64,000 nucleotides of DNA from Hymenobacter cellulosilyticus (GCF_022919215.1 NZ_CP095046.1:2780501-2844500), one strand, 5' to 3'; counted from the first letter of the stretch, positions 18,759 through 28,053 are shown. Notes: generated by a model not told the origin, from the sequence alone. Made by a program: numbers and translations.

Positions 18759-18857
18759 AACGTCATGCAGAGCGCAGCGAAGCATCTCGCGTGCAGTCGT
18801 TGAGTTACTAATCCAACGTCAGCACGCGGGATTCCTCGCTGGGCTCGGAATGACGTT
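18759..18857. repeat. Palindromic intergenic repeat (GTCAT family)
   Basis: Imperfect 35-bp inverted repeat: arm 18759-18793 beginning AACGTCATGCAGAGCGCAGC and arm 18823-18857, whose complement begins AACGTCATTCCGAGCCCAGC, around a 29-base centre. It is related to the elements at 16622, 26816 and 38827. Located between two minus-strand genes. Confidence 0.72.
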
Positions 18858-18871
18858 CCTTTCTCAGCAGC

Positions 18872-20098
18872 TTACCCTTTCTTCACCTTGGCTTTCTCTG
18901 CCGACTTGCCGCCGGCATACGCCACGCGGTAAATCACGCCGTTGGAGTCGTCGGAAATGAGCAGAGAGCCGTCGGTGTGCTGGGCAATGCCGCAGACGCG
19001 GCCGAACTGCTCCTTGTTGTTGTTGACAAGCCAGCCGGTTACGAAATCCTCGATGCGGATGGCCTTGCCCTGGGCGTCGAATTTGACGCGCACGATGCGG
19101 TAGCCCGAGGGCTGGGCGCGGTTCCAGGAGCCGTGCATGGTCACGAAGGCGTCGTTGCGGTACTCTTTCGGGAACTGCGCACCCTTGTTAAAGACCATAC
19201 CCAGCGGGGCCGCGTGGGCGGCGTAGAGCTGGGTGGGCTTCACGGTTTTGGCTGCGTACTCCTCGGGCGTCATGTCGGCGGGCTGGGGGTGGGGCGGGAT
19301 TTTGCCGTCGGCGTACACGTAGGGCCAGCCGTAGTCGGCGCCTTCCTTGATTTCGTTAAGCTCCTCGCGCTGGTCTTCGTCGCCGAGCCAGTCGATGCCG
19401 TGGTCGAAGCCCCAGAGGGCCTTGGTGCCGGGGTGCCAGCCGAAGCCGATGGTGTTGCGCAGGCCCTTGGCAAACACCTGCCGGCCCGAGCCGTCCGTAT
19501 TCACGACCAGCAACGTGGCCTGTTCCTTGTTTCGCTCGTCGCAGGCGTTGCAGGTGCTGCCTACAGAGAGGTAGAGCTTACCATCGGGGGCAAAGTTGAG
19601 GGTGCGGTTGGGGTGCTGACCGGCGTCGGGCAGGTCTTTGTAGAGCGTTTTCAATTCGCCCAGCGTCCCGTCGGCCTGGATGTCGGCCACGAACAGCTCC
19701 CGGATGGCGCTGATGTAGAGCTTGCCGTCTTTCAGGGCCAGCCCGTGCAGATCGGGGCGCTTGGCTACTTCCTTCATCAGGTCCGATTTGCCGTCCTTGT
19801 TCGTGTCGCGCAGCAGCTGCACGGTGCCCTTGGTGCGGTCCGACACGTACACGTCGCCGTTGGGGGCTACGGCTAGCATGCGCGGGTTGCCGGTTTTCTC
19901 AGCGAATTTGGTGACGGTAAAGCCCGCCGGCGCCTTGAGCTGGGCCACGTAGGCCTCGGTGGCGTCTACCTTTCCCGGCTTGAACACATTGACGGCAAAA
20001 CCGTCTTTTACCGTCTTCTCATAGTCGTTTTGGGCCTGGGCCGAGAGTATAGAGAACAGGGTAGCTACCGTCAGGCAGCCGGAAAGCAGGATTTTCAT
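18872..20098 (-). CDS. Exported sorbosone/glucose dehydrogenase-like beta-propeller
   Basis: 408 residues. Signal peptide MKILLSGCLTVATLFSILSAQAQ. The rest is a six-bladed beta-propeller of the sugar/L-sorbosone dehydrogenase group: FAEKTGNPRMLAVAPNGDVY, GLALKDGKLYISAIRELFVAD, SVGSTCNACDERN (paired Cys), WGFDHGIDWLGDEDQREEL, MHGSWNRAQPSGYRIVRV, CGIAQHTDGSLLISDDSNG. Enzymes of this fold oxidise sugars in the periplasm, often with PQQ; neither the substrate nor PQQ use can be read from sequence. Monocistronic by spacing. Confidence 0.85.
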   Translation of the reverse strand: MKILLSGCLTVATLFSILSAQAQNDYEKTVKDGFAVNVFKPGKVDATEAYVAQLKAPAGFTVTKFAEKTGNPRMLAVAPNGDVYVSDRTKGTVQLLRDTNKDGKSDLMKEVAKRPDLHGLALKDGKLYISAIRELFVADIQADGTLGELKTLYKDLPDAGQHPNRTLNFAPDGKLYLSVGSTCNACDERNKEQATLLVVNTDGSGRQVFAKGLRNTIGFGWHPGTKALWGFDHGIDWLGDEDQREELNEIKEGADYGWPYVYADGKIPPHPQPADMTPEEYAAKTVKPTQLYAAHAAPLGMVFNKGAQFPKEYRNDAFVTMHGSWNRAQPSGYRIVRVKFDAQGKAIRIEDFVTGWLVNNNKEQFGRVCGIAQHTDGSLLISDDSNGVIYRVAYAGGKSAEKAKVKKG

Positions 20099-20197
20099 AC
20101 GGGGATAGTTAAGGAAATACTGCTCAGCTTTACCGGCTCAACGGTAGCAGGGTTACAAAACAACCTGCTGGCTAGCCCGGTAGCACAACCCGGCAAC

Positions 20198-20974
20198 CTA
20201 CTTCGCCAAGGTCAGATCGTAGGATATTCCCAGCCGAAAGCCTTGGTTGAACTCAAACACGGGCAAACCCGAAACGGGCTCGTCTTCTGCGTGCTGGGTT
20301 ATCTGGTAGAGATACAGGCCCTCCAAGCTGAAATTGTCCCGCACCTGGTAGCCCAGGCCCGCCCCAATCCGGTTCTGGTTGAATACTTTGCTGACGTTAC
20401 GGCCGAAGCTCAGAAATACCTCGTCGAAGGCCATTAGGTACCACTCGCCCGGGTCAAGGCGAGTTCCTTGCAGCGGCAGCGTAAGTGCCAGCTGGTAGCG
20501 GATGCGGTTTTGGTATTCCCAGCTTTGCACGGTACGACCTTGTCCCTCAGCTAACTGGCCCTGCCAGCGCTGTTCCAGCCGCAGGCGCTGCTCTAGTCCG
20601 AGGCGGCCCAGGGTGTCGCTGAGCTGCACGTCTTGGTAGCTGCGGTGCTCGGGAAAGGGTACGCCGGTGTCGGCGGTGGGAAAGTCGCCGTAGGGGCGGG
20701 TTATCAGGTTGGTATAGCCGGCCGCCACGCTTAGGCGGGGCCGAAGCTGGTAGGCTGCGCCCAGGCGGGCCAACTGCTGCTGGGGCTTGGTCAGAAACTC
20801 GGTGCGCCGCCACTGGTACTCGGTGTGCAGCGTCCAGCGCTTACTGATTTGATGGTCGCCCTCGTACACATACCAGCCGATGTGGTTGCGGTCCTGGATG
20901 CGGTTGGCTTGCCCGAAAGCGGCGAAAGAGCCCCAGCAAAGTAGAAAAGTCGCGCCGGGCTTGAGAAGAGACAT
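20198..20974 (-). CDS. DUF2490 outer-membrane beta-barrel-like protein
   Basis: 258 residues. Signal peptide MSLLKPGATFLLCWGSFAAF cut near GQA. The body is a chain of amphipathic strands with many aromatic ends typical of DUF2490: HIGWYVYEGDHQISKRWTLH, YQWRRTEF, LSVAAGYTNLITRPYG, EQRLRLEQRW, YQNRIRYQLALTLPL, AFDEVFLSFG, FNQNRIGAGLGYQV and a C-terminal FRLGISYDLTLAK. The last strand fits an outer-membrane barrel signal. DUF2490 proteins have no known function. Confidence 0.82.
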   Translation of the reverse strand: MSLLKPGATFLLCWGSFAAFGQANRIQDRNHIGWYVYEGDHQISKRWTLHTEYQWRRTEFLTKPQQQLARLGAAYQLRPRLSVAAGYTNLITRPYGDFPTADTGVPFPEHRSYQDVQLSDTLGRLGLEQRLRLEQRWQGQLAEGQGRTVQSWEYQNRIRYQLALTLPLQGTRLDPGEWYLMAFDEVFLSFGRNVSKVFNQNRIGAGLGYQVRDNFSLEGLYLYQITQHAEDEPVSGLPVFEFNQGFRLGISYDLTLAK

Positions 20975-21031
20975 ACCCGTTAGACGACGGGTTTGCGGTT
21001 CAGGTTGAGCTAGAAAGGCAAAGAAGCCATT

Positions 21032-21763
21032 TTACGCCTGCCGCCACTGCCGGAAAAGCCGGCTAAACGAAGCCAGGCTCAGCAGGAGCAGTAAGTACAT
21101 TGGGTGGCGCCAAGAAGGGTGGAGCAGCGGGGCCCAGGTGCTAGCCAGGAAGAACTTGGCAAGGTAATTTTCGAGCCAAGTGCCTACGGACAAAGGTTTG
21201 AGTTGAATTCCTTGTTCTGGTTCCGGATATTCCAGGCATGTAGGTATCCATTCCCCATCATAAGTAGTTGCCCTTGGTTTAGTAGTTACGATGCATAAGG
21301 TAGTGGGTGTGTAATGAATATCCAGCCAGTGATTTCGCAAATTCAAGTCTCTGCACCGGTCTAACATTTTGAGTAGGGTTGAGTACTTGGCGCCGGACGC
21401 AAAGTGAATTTGGACTCCCTGATCCTCATCTGAATTATTGTGCAGTTGCTGAGTAAGGTGCTCGGCCTGTTGGCGGGTAAAATAGTCCTGCCAGATATTG
21501 CCGGTAAAAGTGATTATGTGCCACGGGCGAAATAACTCGCGCTGGGCCAGAGAGTTGAAAGGGAAAGCTCTGTGTTCCCACTGCCAATTATGGATAGTGG
21601 ATTGGTACCTGAGGGGCGGCACATCTAGCTCAACAACGGCCCAGGGCTTCAACCGGGGTGCCTTGCCATTTACAACCCAGCAGCCCAGTAACAACAAAAA
21701 CGCCAGGGCCAGCAAACCCGGCGGAAACAGCAAGTGGCGGCGGTGGCGGCGCAGGGCGTACAT
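21032..21763 (-). CDS. Membrane-anchored protein of unknown three-member family (copy 3)
   Basis: 243 residues from ATG 21763 (MYALRRHRRHLLFPPGLLAL); a longer upstream reading loses the family start. Hydrophobic anchor ending LLLLGC, then HIITFTGNIWQDYFTRQQAE, DQGVQIHFASGAKYSTLLKM, LDIHYTPTTLCIVTT, and a C-terminal hydrophobic stretch (HPMYLLLLLSLASFSRLFR). It matches the two genes at 17443 and 18211 block by block, although sequence identity looks modest. It lies on the other side of the sorbosone-type enzyme and the DUF2490 gene. Function unknown. Confidence 0.65.
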   Translation of the reverse strand: MYALRRHRRHLLFPPGLLALAFLLLLGCWVVNGKAPRLKPWAVVELDVPPLRYQSTIHNWQWEHRAFPFNSLAQRELFRPWHIITFTGNIWQDYFTRQQAEHLTQQLHNNSDEDQGVQIHFASGAKYSTLLKMLDRCRDLNLRNHWLDIHYTPTTLCIVTTKPRATTYDGEWIPTCLEYPEPEQGIQLKPLSVGTWLENYLAKFFLASTWAPLLHPSWRHPMYLLLLLSLASFSRLFRQWRQA

Positions 21764-21892
21764 AGAAAAAGCGGGAGGTAGAATAGAGCAACGCAGCGGA
21801 TTCAGAAACCAAGATACCGTACTGCGCAGATAAACGCGGCAAACATCCCGCCTGCTTTCCCGTTTGCACAAGCACTGACTTGCCCTGTGCGT

Positions 21893-24027
21893 ATGCTCCC
21901 CCGATTCTTACTGTTATGCCCCCTAAGCCTGCTGTCTGTAGCAGCCCGGGCCCAAACCCCCGATACTCCCGATACTACTCGCGTGGTGAAGCTGCCCGAG
22001 GCGACTGTCGTCGGCTACGGCACCAACCTGCCGCTGCGGCGCACCGCTGGTGGCGTGAGCGTGCTGGACGCCGCGGGTATCGAGCGGTTCAACCAGTCCT
22101 CCCTGGCGGCGGCCGTCAATACCCTGCCGGGCGTGCGGCTAGAAGAGCGGGCCACGGCCAGCTACCGGATCAGCGTGCGCGGTAGCACCCTTCGTTCCCC
22201 GTTTGGGGTGCGCAACGTGAAGGTGTACTACAACGATATTCCCTTCACCGAAGCCAGCGGCAGCACCCCCTTCAACCTGCTCGACCCGGCCACCATCGGG
22301 CGCATCGAGGTTATCAAAGGCCCGGCGGCCAGCGTGTACGGAGCCGGCACGGGCGGGGCCATTCTGCTCTCGAACCGCCAGGCTGCACCCGGCGAGTCCC
22401 GGGCCCAGGTGTGTTTCACGGCCGGCAGCTTCGGCTTGCGGCGTTACACGGCACTCACCGAAACCGGCTCGGCCACCGGCGCGCTGCGGGCGCAGTACGT
22501 GCACCAGAGTCTGGACGGCTACCGCGAAAACAGCGCCGCCCTGCGCGACGTGCTTACCCTGGACGGAGAGTTTCGGCCCTCCGACAAGCAAACCCTAGCC
22601 GCCCACCTGCTCTACACCGACCTGAGCTACCAGCTGCCCGGCGGCCTCACCCGGGCCCAGTTCGACCAGAACCCCCGGCAGGCCCGGCCCCGCACCGTGA
22701 ATAACGCCGGCGTCGTTACCAGTCCCGGTACGGTGGAGCAGCAGGCGGCCTATGCCTCGCGCACGGCATTGCTGGGCATCTCGCACGAGTACCGCTTCAC
22801 GCCGGCCTTCACCAACAAAACCACGCTCTACACCACCGGCACCGTCATTCGCACTCCGTATCTGGTAGATTATGAGCGGAACACGGCCGTGGGCTGGGGC
22901 GGCCGTACGGCCTTTACCTACCGCCTCGTGCTGGCCGGCCGGTTGCTACGCCTGAGTGGGGCGGAGAGTGGCAAAGCAGCCAGGAAAACGCCCGCAACTA
23001 CGTCAACCGGGCTGGCAGCACCGGCGCCCTGCGCTACGACGATGATATTCGCACCAACACGGGTTTCGCCTTTGCCCAGGCCGAATTGGAGTTGCCCGCC
23101 GGCTTGCTGGCTACCGTGGGCGCCAGCTACAACCGCCTGACCTACGACATTACCCGCGTAGCCGGTGGCACCATCAACCCCGCCGGCTACGAAGTGGAGC
23201 GCCGCTTCCGGCCCGAACTCTCGCCCCGGGTGGCTTTGCTCAAGGAAATTACACCCTTGATTTCGGCCTATGCGAGTGTAAGCAGCGGTTTCTCGCCGCC
23301 CACCGAGGAGGAAATCCGACCTTCCGATGGCAGCCTCAATACGGGTTTGCAGGCCGAGCGGGGCACGAGCTACGAGGTAGGCGTGCGGGGAAAAGCCCTG
23401 CAAGACCGGCTGCAGTTCGACGTGGCTGCCTTCGACTTTGGCCTGAACCAAACCATAGTGACGCGCACCAATGAGCTGGGCGCTCAGCTGTTTGCCAACT
23501 CCGGCTCGACCCGGCAGCGCGGCGTAGAAGCGGCCGTGAGTGGCTGGCTCTGGCGGCCCGACAGCAACCCGCAGACGTTGCCCAGCGCTGGCACGCTCAC
23601 CAACGGGGTGCGGCTGTGGGGCAGCTACGCCTACAACCACTTCCGCTTCGACGACTACCAGCAAAACACCGACAACTTTAGCGGCAACCGCCTCACCGGC
23701 ACTGCCCCCCACACGCTCAGCGCCGGCCTCGACGCGGGCGCCGCGCTGGGCTTCTACCTCAGCCCCACGCTCAGCCACCAGGCCCGCCTGCCCCTGAACG
23801 ATGCCAACACCGTCTATGCGCCCGGCTACTGGACCTTTGCAGCCCGGGGCGGCTGGCGCCAAACGCTGCTTGCCCACCTGGAGCTGGACGTATTTGCGGG
23901 CGTCGAAAATGCTACGGACCGGCGCTACAGCCTCGGCAACGACCTGAACGCCTTCGGGGGCCGTTATTACCAGCCCGCGCCGGGCCGCAATTTCTACGGC
24001 GGCACCACCATCGGCTGGCGCTGGTAG
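21893..24027 (+). CDS. TonB-dependent outer-membrane receptor (one frameshift)
   Basis: 711 residues from ATG 21893 after adding one base to G4 22958-22961, which joins RLLRLSG to GGEWQSSQENARNYV. Signal peptide MLPRFLLLCPLSLLSVAARAQ after the first two residues. TonB-box/plug: VKLPEATVVGYG, SLAAAVNTLPGVRLEERATA, YRISVRGSTLRSPFGVRNVK, DPATIGRIEVIKGPAASVYG. The barrel ends in FYGGTTIGWRW with terminal aromatic residues. C-terminal features such as LDVFAGVENATDRRYSLGND are typical of siderophore/vitamin-type receptors rather than the SusC group, which has a longer N-terminal domain. Substrate unknown; no partner binding protein nearby. Confidence 0.87.
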
Positions 24028-24092
24028 CGGCGGCTTCGTCGGGGTGGTGTCCGGCTCCGTCGGGAAAGGCGGGCGGGTTGGTCGGTAGCTCA

Positions 24093-24123
24093 TTGGCGTA
24101 GGAGCGTAGCGGGGGCAGCTTTG
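24093..24123 (+). promoter_or_regulatory. Candidate Bacteroidota-type promoter for the DUF5694 gene
   Basis: TTGG at 24093-24096 and CAGCTTTG at 24116-24123, close to the Bacteroidota consensus (TTTG, about 20 bases, TAnnTTTG), 28 bases before ATG 24151. One mismatch in the -7 element. Confidence 0.35.
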
Positions 24124-24150
24124 GGTATTCTTAACCCCAACAGCTGCCCT

Positions 24151-24978
24151 ATGAAACCCTTACGCGTCTTTTTGCTCCTACTGCTATTGCCCGTGCTGGC
24201 CCTGCTGAGCTTTGGCCCCCGGCGGGCGGCTAAGCCGGCCCGGGCCCAGGTTATGATTCTGGGCTCCTACCACATGGGCAACCCCGGCGCCGACCTGGTC
24301 AACATGCAGGCCGACGATGTGACCACGCCCCAGCGCCAGCAGGAATTGCAGAAGCTGGCCGAAAAGCTGGCCCGCTTCCGGCCCACCAAAATCTGCCTGG
24401 AATGGGCGCCCGGTACCCGCTACGACTCCCTGGTGCAGGTGCGCTACCAGAAATACCTGGCCGGCACCTACCAGCTCAAGCGCAACGAAATCGACCAGAT
24501 AGGCTTCCGGCTGGCCAAGATGCTGGGCCACGAGCGGGTGTACGGCATTGATGCGCCCGGCCGCTTCGAGTTTGGCGAGCTGATGGCCTACGCCCAGCGC
24601 CACGGCCAAGATGAGCGGCTGAAGCGGCAGGTGCAATCGGTTGATTCCATGCTGAAAGCCGACGAGCAGGTGCTGCTCAAAACCCCGCTCGACGCCTACT
24701 TCCGGCAAATCAACCACCCGGCCCTGCACCGCCTCTACCACGACTGGTACCTGCGCCTGCTGCACTACGGCACGCCCCAGGAGCCCGCCGGCAGCCGCCT
24801 GGTCGCCGATTATTATGAGCGCAACATCCGCATCGTAGCCAACCTCATGCAGGTGGCGCCCTCACCCCAGGAGCGGGTACTAGTGGTGTACGGCAACGGG
24901 CACACGTCCTTTTTAAAGAATATCTTAGCCAACTCGTCGGAGTACGACCTGGTCGAGGCCTACGATTTTCTGAAATAA
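24151..24978 (+). CDS. DUF5694 family exported protein
   Basis: 275 residues from ATG 24151, giving signal peptide MKPLRVFLLLLLLPVLALLS. Mature part: AQVMILGSYHMGNPGADLVN, then RPTKICLEWAPGTRYDSLVQ, YGIDAPGRFEFGELMAY and VLVVYGNGHTSFLKNIL. This is the DUF5694 pattern; the GSYHM at the front and YGNGH near the end resemble the conserved His-containing motifs of the TraB/GumN-type fold, which suggests a metal-dependent hydrolase, but activity is not established. It stands upstream of the second LytS/LytTR operon and may be co-transcribed (19-base gap). Confidence 0.78.
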   Translation: MKPLRVFLLLLLLPVLALLSFGPRRAAKPARAQVMILGSYHMGNPGADLVNMQADDVTTPQRQQELQKLAEKLARFRPTKICLEWAPGTRYDSLVQVRYQKYLAGTYQLKRNEIDQIGFRLAKMLGHERVYGIDAPGRFEFGELMAYAQRHGQDERLKRQVQSVDSMLKADEQVLLKTPLDAYFRQINHPALHRLYHDWYLRLLHYGTPQEPAGSRLVADYYERNIRIVANLMQVAPSPQERVLVVYGNGHTSFLKNILANSSEYDLVEAYDFLK

Positions 24979-24997
24979 GCAGCACTAGCCCCGATGT

Positions 24998-26053
24998 ATG
25001 CGGCCTTCCTTTGCTTTTTCGCCCCGGCGCGTGCGGGTGCTGGGCTCCCTGCTCATCGGGCTCTGCGTCACGATGGTGTACTACGCGGCCAGCGTGCTGG
25101 AACCCTCGGGCTTTGCCTGGAGTGCCGTCGTCGTGATGCTGCTGCTCGTGTTTCTGATGTGGGAAGCCGCCGCCGCCGTATCCGACTACCTGGACCGCCG
25201 CCGGCCCTGGGCCAGTGGGGTAGGCGTACGGCTGCTGCTGCAGGTGCTGGGTAGCGCGGGGCTGGCCCTGGTCATCGTGAACGTGCCCTACACCATTTTC
25301 AAGCTCTACAGCCTACGCTACCTCGAAAACCCCGGCAGCCACTACACCCTGCCTATTTTCCTGCTCATCAACGGGGCCGCCCTCACGCTGTTCGGCATCG
25401 TGCAGGGTGCGCAGCTGGGCATGCAGTTTCTGGGCCGCTGGCGGCAGGCCGAGGTGCGGGCCGAGCGGCTGCAGCGCGAAAGTACCCAGGCCCGGCTTTC
25501 GGCCTTGCGCCAGCAGGTGAGTCCGCATTTTCTCTTCAACAACCTCAACATTCTCTCCGTGCTTATTGACCGGAGCCAGCCCCTGGCCAAGGAGTTCGTC
25601 GAGCAGTTTGCCCAGGTGTACCGCTACGTGCTCAGCAGTCAGGAGCGGGAGTTGGTACCCGTGGCCGAGGAGCTGGAAATGGTGCAGGCCTACGTGTTTT
25701 TGCTGCAGCAGCGCTTCGCTGCCGGCCTGGTGGTCGAGCTGGACGTGCCCGCCGTGTGGCACCAGCACTACCTGCCCCCGCTGGCCCTGCAAATGCTTAT
25801 CGAAAACGCCATCAAGCACAATGTGGTGGCGGCCAGCCGCCCGCTGATAGTGGCCGTGCGGGCCCAGGAGGCTGGCACGCTCCTGGTTACCAACAACGTG
25901 CAGGCCCGGGGCAGCCAGGAAAAAAGCACGGGTCTGGGCCTGGCCAACATTGCCAAGCGCTACGAGTTTTTGTCGGAGCGGCGGCTGCGCATCGAACACG
26001 GGCCGACTGCCTTTACCGTGGAGCTGCCCTTGCTGGAGCTTGAACCCGCATGA
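24998..26053 (+). CDS. LytS-type membrane sensor histidine kinase
   Basis: 351 residues from ATG 24998 (MRPSFAFSPRRVRVLG); an ATG 4 bases earlier is in another frame. Four hydrophobic segments lie in residues 12-145 (VLGSLLIGLCVTMVYYAA, WSAVVVMLLLVFLMWEAAAA, LLLQVLGSAGLALVIVNVPY, LPIFLLINGAALTLFGIV). A short coiled coil leads into the PF06580 core: His in QQVSPHFLFNNLNILSVL, ATPase box IENAIKHNVVAASRP and GLGLANIAKRYEFLSE. Its stop overlaps the LytTR regulator's start (ATGA), so the pair is translationally coupled. Confidence 0.9.
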   Translation: MRPSFAFSPRRVRVLGSLLIGLCVTMVYYAASVLEPSGFAWSAVVVMLLLVFLMWEAAAAVSDYLDRRRPWASGVGVRLLLQVLGSAGLALVIVNVPYTIFKLYSLRYLENPGSHYTLPIFLLINGAALTLFGIVQGAQLGMQFLGRWRQAEVRAERLQRESTQARLSALRQQVSPHFLFNNLNILSVLIDRSQPLAKEFVEQFAQVYRYVLSSQERELVPVAEELEMVQAYVFLLQQRFAAGLVVELDVPAVWHQHYLPPLALQMLIENAIKHNVVAASRPLIVAVRAQEAGTLLVTNNVQARGSQEKSTGLGLANIAKRYEFLSERRLRIEHGPTAFTVELPLLELEPA

Positions 26054-26820
26054 GAATCGTGATAGTAGAAGATGAGCAGCTGGCTGCCGACAAGCTGGTG
26101 GAGCTGATCCGGGCCTACGACCCGGCCTCCACCATCGTGGCTTGCCTCGACTCGGTGGCCGACACGGTGGCCTGGCTTAGCACCCACGCCGCCCCCGATT
26201 TGCTGTTTCTCGACATTCACCTGGCCGATGGACTGGGCTTCGAGATATTCGCCCAAACCGCGGTGCCCTGCCCGGTGGTGTTTACCACGGCCTTCGATCA
26301 GTACGCCATCCAGGCGTTCCGCGTCAACAGCATTGATTACCTGCTCAAGCCGCTCACGCCCCGGGCCGTGGCCGATGCCTTCCGCAAGTACGAAGCCCTG
26401 CGCCGCACCCTGGCCCCGGCCCCGCCCGCCACCATCGACTACCTGCGCCTGCTCGATGAGCTGCGGGCCAGCGAGGCGCGCTACAAAGCCCGCTTCCTGG
26501 TGCGGGCCGGGCAGCGCATCAAAACCATTGCCGCGGCCGAAGTAGCCTACTTTTTCGCCGAAGATAAGTACACCTACCTCGTCACGGGCGCCGGCCCGCG
26601 CTATGTGGTCGACTTCACCCTCGACGACCTGGAGGAGCGCCTCGACCCGGCGCTGTTCTTTCGCCTCAACCGGAAATTCCTGGCCAGCCTGCCCGCCATC
26701 CACGAAATCCACGCCTACTTCAAAGGCCGCCTCAAGCTCACCCTGTCCCCACCCGTCGACGCTGAGGTGCTGGTCAGCAGTGAGCGGGCCGCCCCCTTCA
26801 AAAGCTGGCTGGATCGGTGA
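26050..26820 (+). CDS. LytTR-family response regulator
   Basis: 256 residues. It begins MRIVIVEDEQLAADKLVEL, with the receiver Asp in LLFLDIHLADGLGFEIFA, then VFTTAFDQYAIQAFRVNSID and the conserved Lys in YLLKPLTP. The LytTR domain starts near residue 150 (ARFLVRAGQRIKTIAAAEVA, YFFAEDKYTYLV) and includes FFRLNRKFLASL and a C-terminal LVSSERAAPFKSWL. Start overlaps the kinase stop by 4 bases. This is the second LytS/LytTR operon in the window; its output genes are not evident. Confidence 0.92.
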   Translation: MRIVIVEDEQLAADKLVELIRAYDPASTIVACLDSVADTVAWLSTHAAPDLLFLDIHLADGLGFEIFAQTAVPCPVVFTTAFDQYAIQAFRVNSIDYLLKPLTPRAVADAFRKYEALRRTLAPAPPATIDYLRLLDELRASEARYKARFLVRAGQRIKTIAAAEVAYFFAEDKYTYLVTGAGPRYVVDFTLDDLEERLDPALFFRLNRKFLASLPAIHEIHAYFKGRLKLTLSPPVDAEVLVSSERAAPFKSWLDR

Positions 26821-27004
26821 AATGGTGATATGGTGAAGTGGTGAGTTTTGTGTCATTGCGAGGAACGAAGCAATCCGTCCTCTGCGCAGTATGACACATT
26901 CATTACCCACAAAGCCCTTCCCCGTAGTAAACAGGAAAGGGCTTTTCATGGAAGCAAGCTCAGCACATTTTAGAGGACGGATTGCTTCGTTCCTCGCAAT
27001 GACA
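26816..27004. repeat. Composite intergenic element with perfect 33-bp inverted repeat
   Basis: It starts at the stop of the LytTR gene with GTGAAATGGTGA-type short repeats, as at 16622. The arms 26851-26883 and 26972-27004 are a perfect 33-bp inverted repeat beginning TGTCATTGCGAGGAACGAAG. Between them is a hairpin built on AAAGCCCTT (26911-26919) / AAGGGCTTT (26937-26945) with a T-rich edge, a likely bidirectional terminator. The two flanking genes converge here. Confidence 0.8.
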
Positions 27005-27018
27005 CGGGGTTTGGTAAT

Positions 27019-28053
27019 CTACACTTTCACGGCTTTGCCGGTTTTGGCGGCTTCGTAAATGGCCATGATGTAGCGCACGTCCTTGAGGCCTTCTTCGCCG
27101 GGTGTTTTGGGCGTTTTGTTGTGCAGCACGCACTCGGCCATGTGGTCCAGTTCGGCGGCAAACTGGTTGCCTTCCTCGATTTCGGGCTCCTGCTTGCCTT
27201 CGTCGTCCCCGATTTTCATTGTGTGCTTCTTGTAGTCCGACAGCGGGTCGAGGTCGAGCCAGGCTTTGTCGCCGAATACCCGGCCGCGCTTGACCTCTGA
27301 GTAGCTGTAGGAACTGGTACAGGAAGCCAGCACGCCGCTGGGAAAGCGCAAGGTGAAGTGAATGTTGTCTTCGACCTCGGCAAAGCGCGGGTCCGATTTG
27401 TCGCTGAACTCCTGGGCCGTAACCTCCACGGGCTCTTCGCCGCTGAGGTAGCGGGCCGCGTTCAGGGCGTAGATGCCAATGTCCATGAGGGAGCCGCCGC
27501 CCGCCAGCTTTTTGACCACCCGCCACACGTCGGCCTCGTCTTCGGTGGGCTTCACGGGGCGGCCGTGGTCGGAAGTAATAGCCTTGATCGTGCCCAGCTC
27601 ACCCTTGCGGATGCGTTCAATGGCGTCCAGGTTAAATGGCTCGAAATGGGCCCGGTAGGCAATCATCAGCTTCCGGTCGGCTTGCTGGCAGGCGGCAATC
27701 ATCTTCTCGCAGTCTTCCACCGATGTGGCCATAGGCTTCTCGCAGAGCACGTGCTTGCCCGCCTCCGCCGCCCGGATGGTAAACTCGGCATGCAGGGAGT
27801 TGGGCAGGATGATGTACACAATGTCCACGTCCGGATTATCCTTGATGGAATCGAAGTTGTCGTAGCTGTAGACGCTGGTTTCGGGCAGGTCGTACTGGGC
27901 AGCCAGCTTGCGGGCCTTATCGGGCGAGCCGCTCACCAAGGCCGCGAGGCGGGCGTGCTGGCAGGCCTTGAAGTTGGGCATGATCTGCTCAGTGGCAAAC
28001 TTGCCCAGGCCCACAATGGCAAAGCCAAGCTTGTCGGATTCCGTTGATCTCAT
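27019..28053 (-). CDS. Gfo/Idh/MocA-family NAD(P)-dependent oxidoreductase
   Basis: 344 residues. The N-terminal Rossmann fold reads FAIVGLGKFATEQIMPNFKA, then ALVSGSPDKARKLAAQYDLP and DVDIVYIILPNSLHAEF. The family motif is HVLCEKPMATSVEDCEKMIA. The C-terminal sheet domain has SDHGRPVKPTEDEADVWRVV and GGGSLMDIGIYALNAARYLS, where the Asp and nearby Lys resemble the catalytic residues of glucose-fructose-oxidoreductase-type members. It has no twin-arginine signal, unlike secreted GFOR, so it is cytoplasmic. Substrate probably a sugar derivative; not determinable. Confidence 0.88.
   Translation of the reverse strand: MRSTESDKLGFAIVGLGKFATEQIMPNFKACQHARLAALVSGSPDKARKLAAQYDLPETSVYSYDNFDSIKDNPDVDIVYIILPNSLHAEFTIRAAEAGKHVLCEKPMATSVEDCEKMIAACQQADRKLMIAYRAHFEPFNLDAIERIRKGELGTIKAITSDHGRPVKPTEDEADVWRVVKKLAGGGSLMDIGIYALNAARYLSGEEPVEVTAQEFSDKSDPRFAEVEDNIHFTLRFPSGVLASCTSSYSYSEVKRGRVFGDKAWLDLDPLSDYKKHTMKIGDDEGKQEPEIEEGNQFAAELDHMAECVLHNKTPKTPGEEGLKDVRYIMAIYEAAKTGKAVKV

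Noticed and set aside
26816..27004. Insertion sequence bounded by the 33-bp inverted repeat
   Set aside because: Only about 90 bases lie between the arms and no transposase is encoded. At most a non-autonomous element.
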